Under the pieces are notes generated by a model. That model saw only the letters and a list, made by a program, of their open reading frames with translations. It did no database searches and was not told the DNA's origin. Both the position numbers and the translations under genes were made by a program. Below, in pieces: positions 8,005 through 16,062 of a DNA stretch of 60,407 nucleotides. Where the stretch lies: assembly GCA_902496945.1 (NCBI GenBank), contig CABVDE010000007.1, forward strand, positions 1 through 60,407, written 5' to 3'. Origin of the DNA: an uncultured Collinsella sp. Lineage in GTDB: Bacteria > Actinomycetota > Coriobacteriia > Coriobacteriales > Coriobacteriaceae. Within the stretch, counting starts at the first letter, position 1, and every line of letters begins with the position of its first letter.

Positions 8005-9104
8005 GCGGAAGCGTCTCCCTTCTGGCCGAGGCCCTCGGCAATTAAATCGTGGAAGGTGGAAAGCGGCGTGCGGTCGATGCTGCAGCGGCCAATGCCGTGC
8101 GGAATCACCAGGTCGATGGTGTCGCCCGCGCGCTTCTTGTCGTGGAGCGCCTCGGCAAAGACGGCGTCGGCGGAAAGCTCGCAGCGGGTCTTGAGGCCGT
8201 GGCGCGCGCAAAGCTCCTCGATGCGTCCGGGCAGCTCGGCATCGCAAACGCCATGTAGGGCTGCGGCGCGCGTGATGATGCCCATGCCGATCGACACGCA
8301 GTTGCCGTGGCCGAGCTCAAAGTGCTCGCAGGCCTCGACGGCGTGTCCGGCGCTGTGTCCAAAGTTGAGGAGCTTGCGCTGGTTGGTCTCGCGCTCATCG
8401 GCGACGACCACGGCGCGCTTAATGTCGATATTTCGGGCGATGATGAGCGCCACGCGAGCCACGTCTTTATTCAGCAGCTCGAGCGTGAGCGGGGTCTTCT
8501 CCAGCTCGGCGAACAGCTCGGGATCGGCGATCACGGCGTGCTTGACGACCTCGCCGCAGCCGTCGGCGAACTGCTCGGGCGTGAGGGTGGCCAGGCACCC
8601 CACGTCGGCGATAACCACGCTCGGCTGCCAAAAGGCGCCGGCCAGGTTCTTGCCGGCGGCCAGGTCGATGGCGGTCTTGCCGCCCACCGACGAATCCACC
8701 ATGGCAAGCAGGCTCGTCGGGATCTGCACAAACTTGCAGCCGCGCATGTAGGTAGCGGCCACAAAGCCGGCCACGTCTCCCACGACGCCACCGCCGAGCG
8801 CCACGATCACGTCGGAGCGCGAAAGCTCGTGCTCGGCCACAAACTCCAAAATGGCAACGTAGGTCTCGGCACGCTTATGGGCCTCGCCGGCCTCGAAGGT
8901 GCAGATGCTCACCTCGTAGCCCGCGGCCTCCAGGCTCTGCTTAACGGGCATCTGGTAGAGCGGGCCCACGTTGGTGTCCGTCACGATGACGGCCTTGGTG
9001 CCGCCGGCAGTGGTGCGCACGAGCGGCCCCGCCTGCTCCAACAAAAACGTGCCAACATGCACCTGGTAGGGGCGTGCGGTGTCGATATCGATGGTAATCG
9101 CCAT
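7998..9104 (-). CDS. aroB: 3-dehydroquinate synthase
   Basis: Cyclises DAHP to 3-dehydroquinate using NAD and a divalent metal, the second step of the pathway. The 368 residues match the family. Motifs include GEAHKR, VALGGGVVGDVAGFVAATYMRG for NAD binding, PTSLLAMVDSSVGGKTAID, and the metal-ligand region with GHSAGHAVEA and HGNCVSIGM. The last codons overlap the start of aroA. About 36 bases separate it from tyrA upstream; that gap contains AAAGGACC as its ribosome site. Confidence 0.97.
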   Translation of the reverse strand: MAITIDIDTARPYQVHVGTFLLEQAGPLVRTTAGGTKAVIVTDTNVGPLYQMPVKQSLEAAGYEVSICTFEAGEAHKRAETYVAILEFVAEHELSRSDVIVALGGGVVGDVAGFVAATYMRGCKFVQIPTSLLAMVDSSVGGKTAIDLAAGKNLAGAFWQPSVVIADVGCLATLTPEQFADGCGEVVKHAVIADPELFAELEKTPLTLELLNKDVARVALIIARNIDIKRAVVVADERETNQRKLLNFGHSAGHAVEACEHFELGHGNCVSIGMGIITRAAALHGVCDAELPGRIEELCARHGLKTRCELSADAVFAEALHDKKRAGDTIDLVIPHGIGRCSIDRTPLSTFHDLIAEGLGQKGDASAC

Positions 9105-9140
9105 AAGCTTCGGTCCTTTCGACCTGGCGTGATGGGTGGT

Positions 9141-10055
9141 CTAGTGCGCTGCCTCGTCGTCGAGCGCGCGCTTAATGCGGTCGCCCTCGGCAAGGAGATT
9201 CTCCAGATAGCGCTGGTCGCGGTCCTTGAGCGCACGGCTGTAGGCGCCGAGCGACTCGATCAGATGGTCGATCTCGAAGGCGAGCGCGTCGGCGTCGTCA
9301 ATCATGAGCTCGGACCACATTTGCGGGTTGAGGTGCGCCACGCGGGTGAGGTCACGGTAGCTGCCGGCCGAAAAGCCGTGGTGGACCTGGGCGGTGGGGC
9401 TTTTGACGTAGGCGTTGGATACCACGTGCGCGAGCTGGCTCGTAAAGGCGATGACGCGGTCGTGCTCATCGGCGCTCGTCACGCTGAACTTGCCAAAGCC
9501 CAGGGGGCGCACCATCTCGCGCACCTGGCCCAAAAGCTCCAGCTTGAGCGCGTCGTCCACCGCAGGCGGTACGAGCACGAGCGGGGCGCCCTGGAACAGG
9601 TCGGCGTGGGAGTGCGCGTAGCCCGAGTACTGCGTGCCCGCCATGGGGTGCGCACCTACAAAGTAAAAGCCGTGCTCGTGTGCGAGCTCAAAGGCGCGCT
9701 CACACACGATGCCCTTGACGCCCACCGTGTCGATCACCACGGGGCCCATGATGGCTTCGGTATCGGTGGCGTCGGCGAGTGCCTGGGCGTGTGCCTCGAG
9801 CCACTCGATGCAGGCCTCGGGGTAGCAGGCCAGGACGATGATGTCGCACTCGCCGAGCGTCTCGTCGTTGAGCTCGCCGGCGACGGTGCCCATACTGGCG
9901 GCCGTCATGACGTCGTCATCGGGGTCCCAGGCCAGCACGCGGACGCCCGCCTGCGCATAGCCGCGGGCAAAGCTGCCGCCGATAAGACCCAGGCCCACGA
10001 TGCCGGCGCACTTGGGGCCGCCCTGGTTAACGCGCGCGTTTCTCACCGTACCCAT
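9141..10055 (-). CDS. tyrA: prephenate dehydrogenase
   Basis: Oxidatively decarboxylates prephenate to 4-hydroxyphenylpyruvate, the tyrosine branch. It has 304 residues with an N-terminal NAD-binding fold (AGIVGLGLIGGSFARG). The catalytic-His block GAHPMAGTQYSG is followed by the helical dimerisation domain containing HGFSAGSYRDLTRVA. There is no C-terminal ACT or fused chorismate mutase domain, so it probably relies on the mutase of PheA or on product inhibition at the active site. It starts three bases after the aroF stop codon, within the operon. Confidence 0.94.
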   Translation of the reverse strand: MGTVRNARVNQGGPKCAGIVGLGLIGGSFARGYAQAGVRVLAWDPDDDVMTAASMGTVAGELNDETLGECDIIVLACYPEACIEWLEAHAQALADATDTEAIMGPVVIDTVGVKGIVCERAFELAHEHGFYFVGAHPMAGTQYSGYAHSHADLFQGAPLVLVPPAVDDALKLELLGQVREMVRPLGFGKFSVTSADEHDRVIAFTSQLAHVVSNAYVKSPTAQVHHGFSAGSYRDLTRVAHLNPQMWSELMIDDADALAFEIDHLIESLGAYSRALKDRDQRYLENLLAEGDRIKRALDDEAAH

Positions 10056-10058
10056 GGG

Positions 10059-11081
10059 CTACTCCATGGTCTCTTGGCAGACAACCTCGCGGATGGCTCG
10101 GATGCGGCGCATGGTGTCGTCGAACTGATCGGGGGTGAGGGCCTGGGCGCCGTCGGACCAGGCGCGGCTCGGCTCGTCGTGGACCTCGATCTCCAGGCCG
10201 TTGGCACCGCAGGCGGTCGCAGCGAGCGCCATGGGCTCAACGTAGCGGGTGTAGCCGGTGGCGTGGCTGGGGTCGGCGACGACGGGCAGGTGCGACAGGT
10301 GGTGCAGCACCGGCACGGCGTTGAGGTCGAAGGTGTTGCGGGTGCGGGTTTCGAAGGTGCGGATGCCGCGCTCGCACAGGATAACGTTGTCGTTGCCCTC
10401 GCTCATGATGTACTCGGCAGCCATGAGCAGCTCGTCGATCGTGCCGGACATGCCGCGCTTGAGCAGAATGGGGGTCTGAGTCTTGCCGACCTCTTTGAGC
10501 AGGGGGAAGTTCTGGGCGTTGCGGGCGCCGATCTGCATGACGTCGATCTTCTTGTCCAGGAACACCTGCACGTCGCGCGGGTCCATGATCTCGGTGACGA
10601 TCGGCATGTCGAGCTCGGCCGAGGCCTCGCACAGCAGATCGAGGCCGGCGGGGCCCATGCCCTGGTAGGCGTAGGGGGAGGTGCGGGGCTTGTAGGCGCC
10701 GCCGCGCAGCATCGTGGCGCCGGCAGCCTTCACGCGACGGGCGATGCGGATGAGGTTCTCGCCCTCGACGGAGCACGGGCCGGCGATGACCTGGAACTGG
10801 TCGCCGCCGATCTTGACGCCGTGACCGCAGTCGATGACGGAGTCCTCGGGGTGGAACTTACGGTTGGCGCGCTTAAACGGCTCGGAGACGCGCTGTACGC
10901 GCTCGACGACGTCCATGGACTCGAGCAGGAACGGGTCGATCTTGGTGGTATCGCCCACCAGGCCGATGATCGTTTCGTTCTCGCCGCGCGAGACGTCGGT
11001 CTTGAGACCCTTCTTCTCAATCCAGCTGACGATATGGCTTACGGCCTCGTCGCTGGCGCTTTGCTTTAGAATTGCAATCAT
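10059..11081 (-). CDS. aroF: 3-deoxy-7-phosphoheptulonate synthase, type I-beta
   Basis: First enzyme of the shikimate pathway: PEP plus erythrose 4-phosphate to DAHP. Of 340 residues, about 1-70 form a ferredoxin-like regulatory domain beginning MIAILKQSASDE. This is typical of I-beta enzymes, where Tyr or Phe binding there inhibits the barrel. The TIM barrel shows VIAGPCSVE, RGGAYKPRTSPYAYQG, IGARNAQNF and LLKRGMSGT. The start is the ATG at 11081 with GAGG upstream. It heads the aromatic operon. A terminator-like hairpin lies 33-58 bases upstream of its ATG, so transcription into the operon may be attenuated. Confidence 0.95.
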   Translation of the reverse strand: MIAILKQSASDEAVSHIVSWIEKKGLKTDVSRGENETIIGLVGDTTKIDPFLLESMDVVERVQRVSEPFKRANRKFHPEDSVIDCGHGVKIGGDQFQVIAGPCSVEGENLIRIARRVKAAGATMLRGGAYKPRTSPYAYQGMGPAGLDLLCEASAELDMPIVTEIMDPRDVQVFLDKKIDVMQIGARNAQNFPLLKEVGKTQTPILLKRGMSGTIDELLMAAEYIMSEGNDNVILCERGIRTFETRTRNTFDLNAVPVLHHLSHLPVVADPSHATGYTRYVEPMALAATACGANGLEIEVHDEPSRAWSDGAQALTPDQFDDTMRRIRAIREVVCQETME

Positions 11082-11114
11082 GGTGTGCCTCTCACCTCGA
11101 TGGATAACCCTTGC

Positions 11115-11139
11115 AAAAACGGCCCGCATCGCGAGCCGT
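11115..11139 (-). promoter_or_regulatory. putative transcription attenuator of the aromatic operon
   Basis: On the minus strand a 9-bp stem (11139-11131 with 11127-11119, one G-U pair, 3-base loop) is followed at once by TTTTT at 11119-11115. It lies between a -10-like TAGTAT (11161-11166) and aroF, where an intrinsic terminator would stop transcription before the first gene. A 24-codon open frame beginning at the ATG at 11152 runs through the stem and ends in the ATGA overlap with aroF. It has a Tyr codon just before the stem. The structure is seen; the attenuation mechanism is inferred. Confidence 0.55.
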
Positions 11140-11160
11140 ATATATGGTGCATGTGAGTTT

Positions 11161-11166
11161 ATACTA
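11161..11166 (-). promoter_or_regulatory. possible -10 element of the aromatic operon
   Basis: The minus strand reads TAGTAT followed by AAACTCACATG. The -35 region 17 bases upstream (CTAGAA) is poor. It would place the transcript start within a base or two of the ATG at 11152. Confidence 0.3.
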
Positions 11167-11242
11167 TCTGACTCGCTTTTACCTTCTAGAGTGAGCCGTT
11201 GCGCCGCGTCTTCCTCGGAATTGCAAAGCTTTTTCTTTTATT

Positions 11243-11272
11243 TTGATAGCCCGTGGTGCACTTGGGTATAAT
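11243..11272 (+). promoter_or_regulatory. promoter of tRNA-Arg
   Basis: TTGATA at 11243-11248 and TATAAT at 11267-11272, separated by 18 bases, twelve bases before the mature tRNA. This is a strong housekeeping-sigma promoter match. Confidence 0.8.
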
Positions 11273-11283
11273 GCCTTTCGTTC

Positions 11284-11360
11284 GCCCTATTAGCTCAGGG
11301 GATTAGAGCGTCTGCCTCCGGAGCAGAAGGCCGTTGGTTCGAATCCAACATGGGGCACCA
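11284..11360 (+). tRNA. tRNA-Arg (anticodon CCG)
   Basis: A 77-base cloverleaf: acceptor stem GCCCTAT with ATGGGGC, D-arm TAGCTCAGGGGATTAGAGC, anticodon stem TCTGC/GCAGA around loop CTCCGGA (anticodon CCG), T-arm GTTGG TTCGAAT CCAAC, and an encoded CCA end at 11358-11360. It reads CGG arginine codons. It has its own promoter and a terminator immediately after. Confidence 0.97.
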
Positions 11361-11370
11361 TCGAACGTAA

Positions 11371-11406
11371 GACCGTCCGAACCTCGCATGGTCCGGGCGG
11401 TTTTTC
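11371..11406 (+). terminator. intrinsic terminator after tRNA-Arg
   Basis: ACCGTCCG (11372-11379) pairs with CGGGCGGT (11394-11401, one G-U) and is followed by TTTTT. It ends just before the P-type ATPase gene, which therefore needs another promoter or readthrough. Confidence 0.75.
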
Positions 11407-11436
11407 TTATACCGACGCGACGTGATGGGACGTGGT

Positions 11437-14154
11437 ATGGCAGCAACGGATATCGAGCGCGGACTTTCGACCGCCGAGGTCGAGGAGCGCATCGCCGCCG
11501 GTAAGATCAACCGCAACATGGAGCTCAAGACTAAGTCGGTCAAAGAGCTCATCATCGAAAATCTCTGCACGCTGTTCAATTTGATCAACGTGATCTTGGC
11601 GTTCCTGGTCATCTTGACCGGTTCGTTTAAGAACCTGACGTTCCTGTTCGTGGTGTTCCTCAATACCGCTATCGGCGTCGTTCAGTCCATGCGCTCCAAG
11701 AAGATGGTCGATAAGCTCACGCTGCTGACCTCCAAGAAGGCCATCGCGGTGCGTGACGGTGCCGAGGTGGAGCTCGACCTGGACCAGATCGTGCTCGATG
11801 ACATCATTCGCCTGGGGCGCGGCGACCAGATCCCCGCCGACGCCGTGGTGGTTTCGGGCGAGGCGCTCGTGAACGAGAGCCTGCTGACGGGCGAGAGTGA
11901 CCTTATTAAAAAGCAGCCCGGCTCCGAGCTAATGAGCGGTAGCTTTATCGACTCGGGCCTGCTGCGCGCCCGCGTGATCCATGTTGGCGCCGACAACTAT
12001 GTGGCCAAAATTAATAACGAGGCCAAGTACGTTAAAAAGGTCAATTCCGAGATCATGAACGCGCTCAACGCCATTGTGCGTTTTGCGAGCATCATCATGA
12101 TCCCGCTCGGTTTGGCGCTGTTTGCCTCGAGCGTGAGCGAGCTGTGGGATGCCGCGGGAACCCCGGGCGATAGCGCGATTTCGTGGTGCTTCTCCGAGCT
12201 GTTGGCTGGTCATGTGCCTTCGTCGGCGCTGCTGTCCACGGTGGGCGCCCTGCTGGGCATGATCCCGCAGGGCCTGGTGCTGCTGACCTCGTCGGTGCTC
12301 GCTATCGCCACGGTGCGCCTGGCGCGCCGCAAGGTGCTGGCACAGCAGCTCTACTGCATCGAGACGCTCGCTCGCGTCGACGTGCTGTGCCTGGACAAGA
12401 CGGGCACCATCACGTCGGGCCGCATGGAGGTCGAGGGAACCTATCCGTTGCCGATCGAGGGCATGGGCGTGGGGGAGAGCGACGCTGCCGTTCCCGTCGA
12501 TACCACGGTGCTCGACTTCGCACTCGCCAACGTGGCACGTGCGACTTCGGCCGATGCCAACGAGACCTGCCAGGCGCTGCTCAACTATTACGTCGACCGC
12601 CCGGTCGAGGTGTCCGAGCCGCTGTCGGTTATTCCGTTCTCGTCGTCCAAAAAGTGGAGCGGCGCCTCGTTTGCGCAGGGCTCCTATGTGATGGGCGCGG
12701 CGCAGTTTGTGCTGTCGGACCGTGCCTTTGCGCGGGTCGAGAACCGTGTGGCCGAGCTTGCCGACACCTGCCGTGTGCTCGTGGTGGCGCGCGTGGACGG
12801 CTTTACGCCCGACGGCGATATGGTGGGCGAGGCCGAGCCCGTGGGCTTTGTGACCATCCGCGACGAGATCCGTACCTCGGCTGCCGAGACCATCGGCTAC
12901 TTTAACGAGCAGGGCGTGACCCTCAACGTGATCAGTGGCGACGACCCGCGTACGGTGTCGTCGATTGCGCGCGTGGTGGGCGTGCCGGGGGCGGACGCTT
13001 ATGTGGACGCCACGACGCTCGATACGCCGGCCAAGCTCGATGCCGCAGTGGACCGCTATCATGTCTTTGGTCGTGTGACCCCGCAGCAGAAGCGCGAGCT
13101 CGTGCAGGCGCTTAAGCGCCGCGGGCACACCGTGGCCATGACGGGCGACGGCGTCAATGACGTGCTGGCGCTCAAGGAGGCCGACTGCTCCGTCGCCATG
13201 GCGGCCGGCTCCGATGCCGCGCGCAACGTGGCCGAGATCGTGCTGGTCGATAACGACTTTGCCTCGATGCCCGCCGTGGTGGCCGAGGGTCGTCGCTCCA
13301 TCAACAACCTGCAGCGTTCGGCTTCGCTGTTCCTGACCAAGACGCTGTTCTCGATGGGCCTGGCGGCGCTGTGCATCGCGCTGCCGCCGTACCCCTTCGA
13401 GCCCATCCAGATGACGCTCATCAACTTCTTCTGCATCGGCGCGCCGGGCTTTGTGCTGGGCCTGGAGCCTAACAACGCTCGCGTGAAAGGATCGTTCCTG
13501 ACGAATGTGCTCAAGCGTGCGCTGCCGGCGTCGATTGCGGTCATTTTGGCCGCGGCGCTCGATATCTTTGTGGCGCGCGTGTTTGGCTTTAGCCAGCTCA
13601 CTCTGTCTACGATGTGCCTGCTTACGTCGTGCGCGGCGAGCGTCAGTCTGATCTGGCGCATCTCGCAGCCTCTCACACCCCTGCGCGTGGTGCTCTTTGT
13701 GTTTGTAGTCGCCGGCATCCTGGTGGGTGTTATCGGGTTCCCTGAACTGCTGTCTATCGCCAACCTGTCCATCAGCCAGATGGTTATTTTGTCGGTCATC
13801 ATAGTCTTTACCTGCTCGGTGTTCTTTAAGCTCGCCACGATGATGGATTCGCTTAAGCCGCGTCGCCGTCATGCGGCTACCGGCTTTGGTCGCGGTGTAT
13901 GCGTGCGTCTGGGTCGCGGTGGCGGCAAGGTGAGCTCGACGGGTTCGACTGCCGGGCGTTTTGCCAAGCGCGTTGCCGCCGATATGGCGCAGCGCCGCGA
14001 AGATCGTACTGCGCGAGAGGCCGAGGCCCGCGCGCTCGAAGGCGTGGCCCAGGCCCAGCCCAAGAAAAAGAAGAGTGCCGGAGCCAAGCGCTCTCGCGTG
14101 ACCAAGTCCGCCCAAGGCATCAAAGTCTCGATGCCCAAGAAAAAGAAGAAGTAG
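11437..14154 (+). CDS. P-type cation-transporting ATPase
   Basis: A large membrane ion pump of about 905 residues. It has the actuator motif LLTGES (around residue 150), the phosphorylation site LCLDKTGTITSG with Asp near residue 319, and the hinge MTGDGVNDVLALKEADCSVAM. Hydrophobic pairs lie near the N-terminus and flank the actuator domain, and a C-terminal bundle of about six membrane spans follows. The overall pattern resembles the calcium or magnesium/manganese group (relatives of Exp7/CaxP) rather than heavy-metal pumps, because no CPC motif is present. The cytoplasmic tail after about residue 810 is very rich in Arg and Lys and ends in KKKKK. The start is uncertain: ATG at 11437 has GGGA six bases upstream; ATG at 11425 and GTG at 11422 are alternatives. 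Confidence 0.9.
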   Translation: MAATDIERGLSTAEVEERIAAGKINRNMELKTKSVKELIIENLCTLFNLINVILAFLVILTGSFKNLTFLFVVFLNTAIGVVQSMRSKKMVDKLTLLTSKKAIAVRDGAEVELDLDQIVLDDIIRLGRGDQIPADAVVVSGEALVNESLLTGESDLIKKQPGSELMSGSFIDSGLLRARVIHVGADNYVAKINNEAKYVKKVNSEIMNALNAIVRFASIIMIPLGLALFASSVSELWDAAGTPGDSAISWCFSELLAGHVPSSALLSTVGALLGMIPQGLVLLTSSVLAIATVRLARRKVLAQQLYCIETLARVDVLCLDKTGTITSGRMEVEGTYPLPIEGMGVGESDAAVPVDTTVLDFALANVARATSADANETCQALLNYYVDRPVEVSEPLSVIPFSSSKKWSGASFAQGSYVMGAAQFVLSDRAFARVENRVAELADTCRVLVVARVDGFTPDGDMVGEAEPVGFVTIRDEIRTSAAETIGYFNEQGVTLNVISGDDPRTVSSIARVVGVPGADAYVDATTLDTPAKLDAAVDRYHVFGRVTPQQKRELVQALKRRGHTVAMTGDGVNDVLALKEADCSVAMAAGSDAARNVAEIVLVDNDFASMPAVVAEGRRSINNLQRSASLFLTKTLFSMGLAALCIALPPYPFEPIQMTLINFFCIGAPGFVLGLEPNNARVKGSFLTNVLKRALPASIAVILAAALDIFVARVFGFSQLTLSTMCLLTSCAASVSLIWRISQPLTPLRVVLFVFVVAGILVGVIGFPELLSIANLSISQMVILSVIIVFTCSVFFKLATMMDSLKPRRRHAATGFGRGVCVRLGRGGGKVSSTGSTAGRFAKRVAADMAQRREDRTAREAEARALEGVAQAQPKKKKSAGAKRSRVTKSAQGIKVSMPKKKKK

Positions 14155-14258
14155 TCCACGGCCTTCGGGGATGTTGAATTGATGCCTTGCCCCTGTTGGG
14201 CCGTGGCGATGTTATGCTCTAACCTCGATTGTTTGAATTGCTTCGAAAAGAGGATGCC

Positions 14259-15401
14259 GTGATCTGCCCGCATTGTCTTAAGAACATAGAGGACGGCGCC
14301 TCGTTTTGCCCCTACTGCAACGCCTATGTGGGTCCGGGCGATGGTCCCGAGCACACCGAGTTCGTGTTCTGTGAGGGCTGCGGTGCCCGTCTTTCGCCGC
14401 ACGATCGCACCTGCCCCAAATGCGGACGCCCCGCCCCGGGTATCCTCTCCGAGGACGCGGCCGCATCCGACCTGGCAGCGGGCCGCACGGCAGGCTTTCC
14501 GCGCCTGACGCAAGAGCAGATCGATACCGAGGTGCCCCATGCGCCGGCGTCTGCCGCCGCAGTGCTTTCGGACGCCGCCGACCCCAACGAGACCTGCGTG
14601 CTGCCGGCTTTCGATAAGGATTTCGGTATCCCTAAGGTCGATATCCCCATACCGGCTTCTCTGCACGACGATCCTCAAAAACCCAAGCGCAAGGTGCACC
14701 CCGACGAGGACGCCTATCACAAGCACAAGCGTCATATCCCCAAGCCGCTTATCGTCATCGCGGTTCTTGCTATCGTGTGCGGCGGTGCCTATTGGTTCGT
14801 GACGGCCGATCCCATGGGCGTCATGCCTGGCTTTTACGACCAGTTTGGCCAAGCAGCGCGATCCACGTTCCCCACGCGCCAAAAGGGCGAGGCGAGCGAG
14901 GACGATACCAAGCAGGACGATTCTGCCGAGGTGGTCCAGGAAGAAACCGTGCTCAACGACGATCAGCTCTATACCAGGCTCGACGGTCTGTATCAGACCA
15001 TCGTGTCCTACAGTGACGAGGATCAGATCGGCGAGGTCATCGATTCCTTTAACAACGGCTATCTCCGCACGCCGCTGTCCACCCGTCAGGAGCTGTCGCA
15101 GAGTGCCTACGCCCTGCGCGACCAGATCAAAAAGACCCAAGACGAGCTCAACAACCTTAAGTACCAGGACGATACAGTCTATGCGGATGACATCGCCCAC
15201 TTAAAGCAGCTTGCCGAGTGGATGTATGAGCGTGTCGATGTGATCTGCCAGAGCTGGGACATCTCGCTGGCCATTCCCGATGGCGAGTCGATGAGTTCCC
15301 ACCAAAGCGAGATCCTGGCGCCCATCGCACAGGGCGGCAACAGCGCGCTGAACCAGTACGATGCCAATGTGGGTTCCTGGAAGCCGCAGCAGCGTTCCTA
15401 A
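14259..15401 (+). CDS. double zinc-ribbon membrane protein of unknown function
   Basis: About 380 residues. The N-terminus has two zinc ribbons with Cys at 3, 6, 17, 20 and 38, 41, 52, 55. A long linker follows, then one membrane span near residues 162-180 (LIVIAVLAIVCGGAYWFV) and an extracytoplasmic, partly helical domain with acidic stretches. The GTG start at 14259 is preferred because AAAGAGG precedes it and the first zinc ribbon begins at once; the frame is open up to a TTG at 14229. Such proteins are common and uncharacterised in Coriobacteriia. The ribbons sit in the cytoplasm, so it may relay information across the membrane, but this is inference. Confidence 0.8.
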   Translation: MICPHCLKNIEDGASFCPYCNAYVGPGDGPEHTEFVFCEGCGARLSPHDRTCPKCGRPAPGILSEDAAASDLAAGRTAGFPRLTQEQIDTEVPHAPASAAAVLSDAADPNETCVLPAFDKDFGIPKVDIPIPASLHDDPQKPKRKVHPDEDAYHKHKRHIPKPLIVIAVLAIVCGGAYWFVTADPMGVMPGFYDQFGQAARSTFPTRQKGEASEDDTKQDDSAEVVQEETVLNDDQLYTRLDGLYQTIVSYSDEDQIGEVIDSFNNGYLRTPLSTRQELSQSAYALRDQIKKTQDELNNLKYQDDTVYADDIAHLKQLAEWMYERVDVICQSWDISLAIPDGESMSSHQSEILAPIAQGGNSALNQYDANVGSWKPQQRS

Positions 15402-15439
15402 AATTAGTTCGCCATAGTCGGCATAACCTACGTGCGCAA

Positions 15440-15469
15440 TTGATGTAAGCCCATGCTTATTGCTACAAT
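15440..15469 (+). promoter_or_regulatory. promoter of the cyclophilin gene
   Basis: TTGATG at 15440-15445 and TACAAT at 15464-15469, separated by 18 bases, 39 bases before the ATG at 15509. Confidence 0.65.
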
Positions 15470-15508
15470 TCGTACAAATATGCTTTAAACGCACGAGGAA
15501 GGAACCAC

Positions 15509-16051
15509 ATGTTTGGTTTTAAGAAAGAGCTCTACACGCCCGAGTATCAGCTTGCCGGTGACGAGTGCGCGGTGATCGAGACGTCCAAGGGTACCATCAA
15601 GGTCAAGTTTGACGGCGAGGGTGCCCCCATTCATGTCGCGAACTTCTGCGAGCTTTCCACGATGGGCTTCTATGATGGCCTTAAGTTCCATCGCTATGTG
15701 CCCGGCTTTGTCATTCAGGGCGGCGACCCCAATACCCGCGATATGACCGGCGCCGACGTCGCTGCCGGCCTTGAGGGCCCCGACGGCATGCCCGGTACCG
15801 GTGGCCCCGGCTACTGCATCAAGGGCGACTTTGCCACCAATCCGCGCAACAGCCATGTCGACGGTGCGCTTGCCATGGCACGCTCCATGGATCCCGATTC
15901 CGCGGGTTCGCAGTTCTACTTCTGCCTGGGTGCCCAGCATAACCTCGATTCCGGTTACACCGTCTTTGGTACCACGGTCGAGGGTCTCGATGTGATTTCG
16001 CAGCTGCGTGCCGGCGACGAGATCGTCCACGTCGAGATTGTTCACGAGTAA
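15509..16051 (+). CDS. peptidyl-prolyl cis-trans isomerase, cyclophilin type
   Basis: A 180-residue cytoplasmic cyclophilin that speeds proline isomerisation during folding. Seen blocks: FCELSTMGFYDGLKFHRYVP with the catalytic Arg, GFVIQGGDPNTRDMTG, AMARSMDPDSAGSQFYFCLG and YTVFGTTVEGLDV. No signal peptide or membrane span is present. The first 20 residues form a short family-typical lead-in. The start ATG has AGGAAGGA upstream. The next gene begins only 12 bases after the stop, so the two probably share a transcript. Confidence 0.94.
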   Translation: MFGFKKELYTPEYQLAGDECAVIETSKGTIKVKFDGEGAPIHVANFCELSTMGFYDGLKFHRYVPGFVIQGGDPNTRDMTGADVAAGLEGPDGMPGTGGPGYCIKGDFATNPRNSHVDGALAMARSMDPDSAGSQFYFCLGAQHNLDSGYTVFGTTVEGLDVISQLRAGDEIVHVEIVHE

Positions 16052-16062
16052 AGGGGACTTCC

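Noticed and set aside
8307..11069. A 920-codon open frame on the plus strand across aroB, tyrA and aroF
   Set aside because: It is the antisense of three clear genes in a G+C-rich sequence. Its His/Val/Gly/Leu-rich product has no recognisable domain and no ribosome site.
11284..11360. tRNA-Arg as an integration site for a mobile element
   Set aside because: No integrase, phage gene or repeat of the tRNA 3' end is visible downstream; the neighbours are ordinary chromosomal genes.
11929..14115. A 728-codon open frame opposite the P-type ATPase
   Set aside because: Product rich in His, Arg and Gln without any motif; the ATPase on the other strand has all catalytic motifs.
14156..14206. Perfect 8-bp inverted repeat CCACGGCC/GGCCGTGG after the P-type ATPase
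   Set aside because: The 35-base loop is long and no T-run follows, so it is not called as a terminator; it could be chance in G+C-rich DNA.
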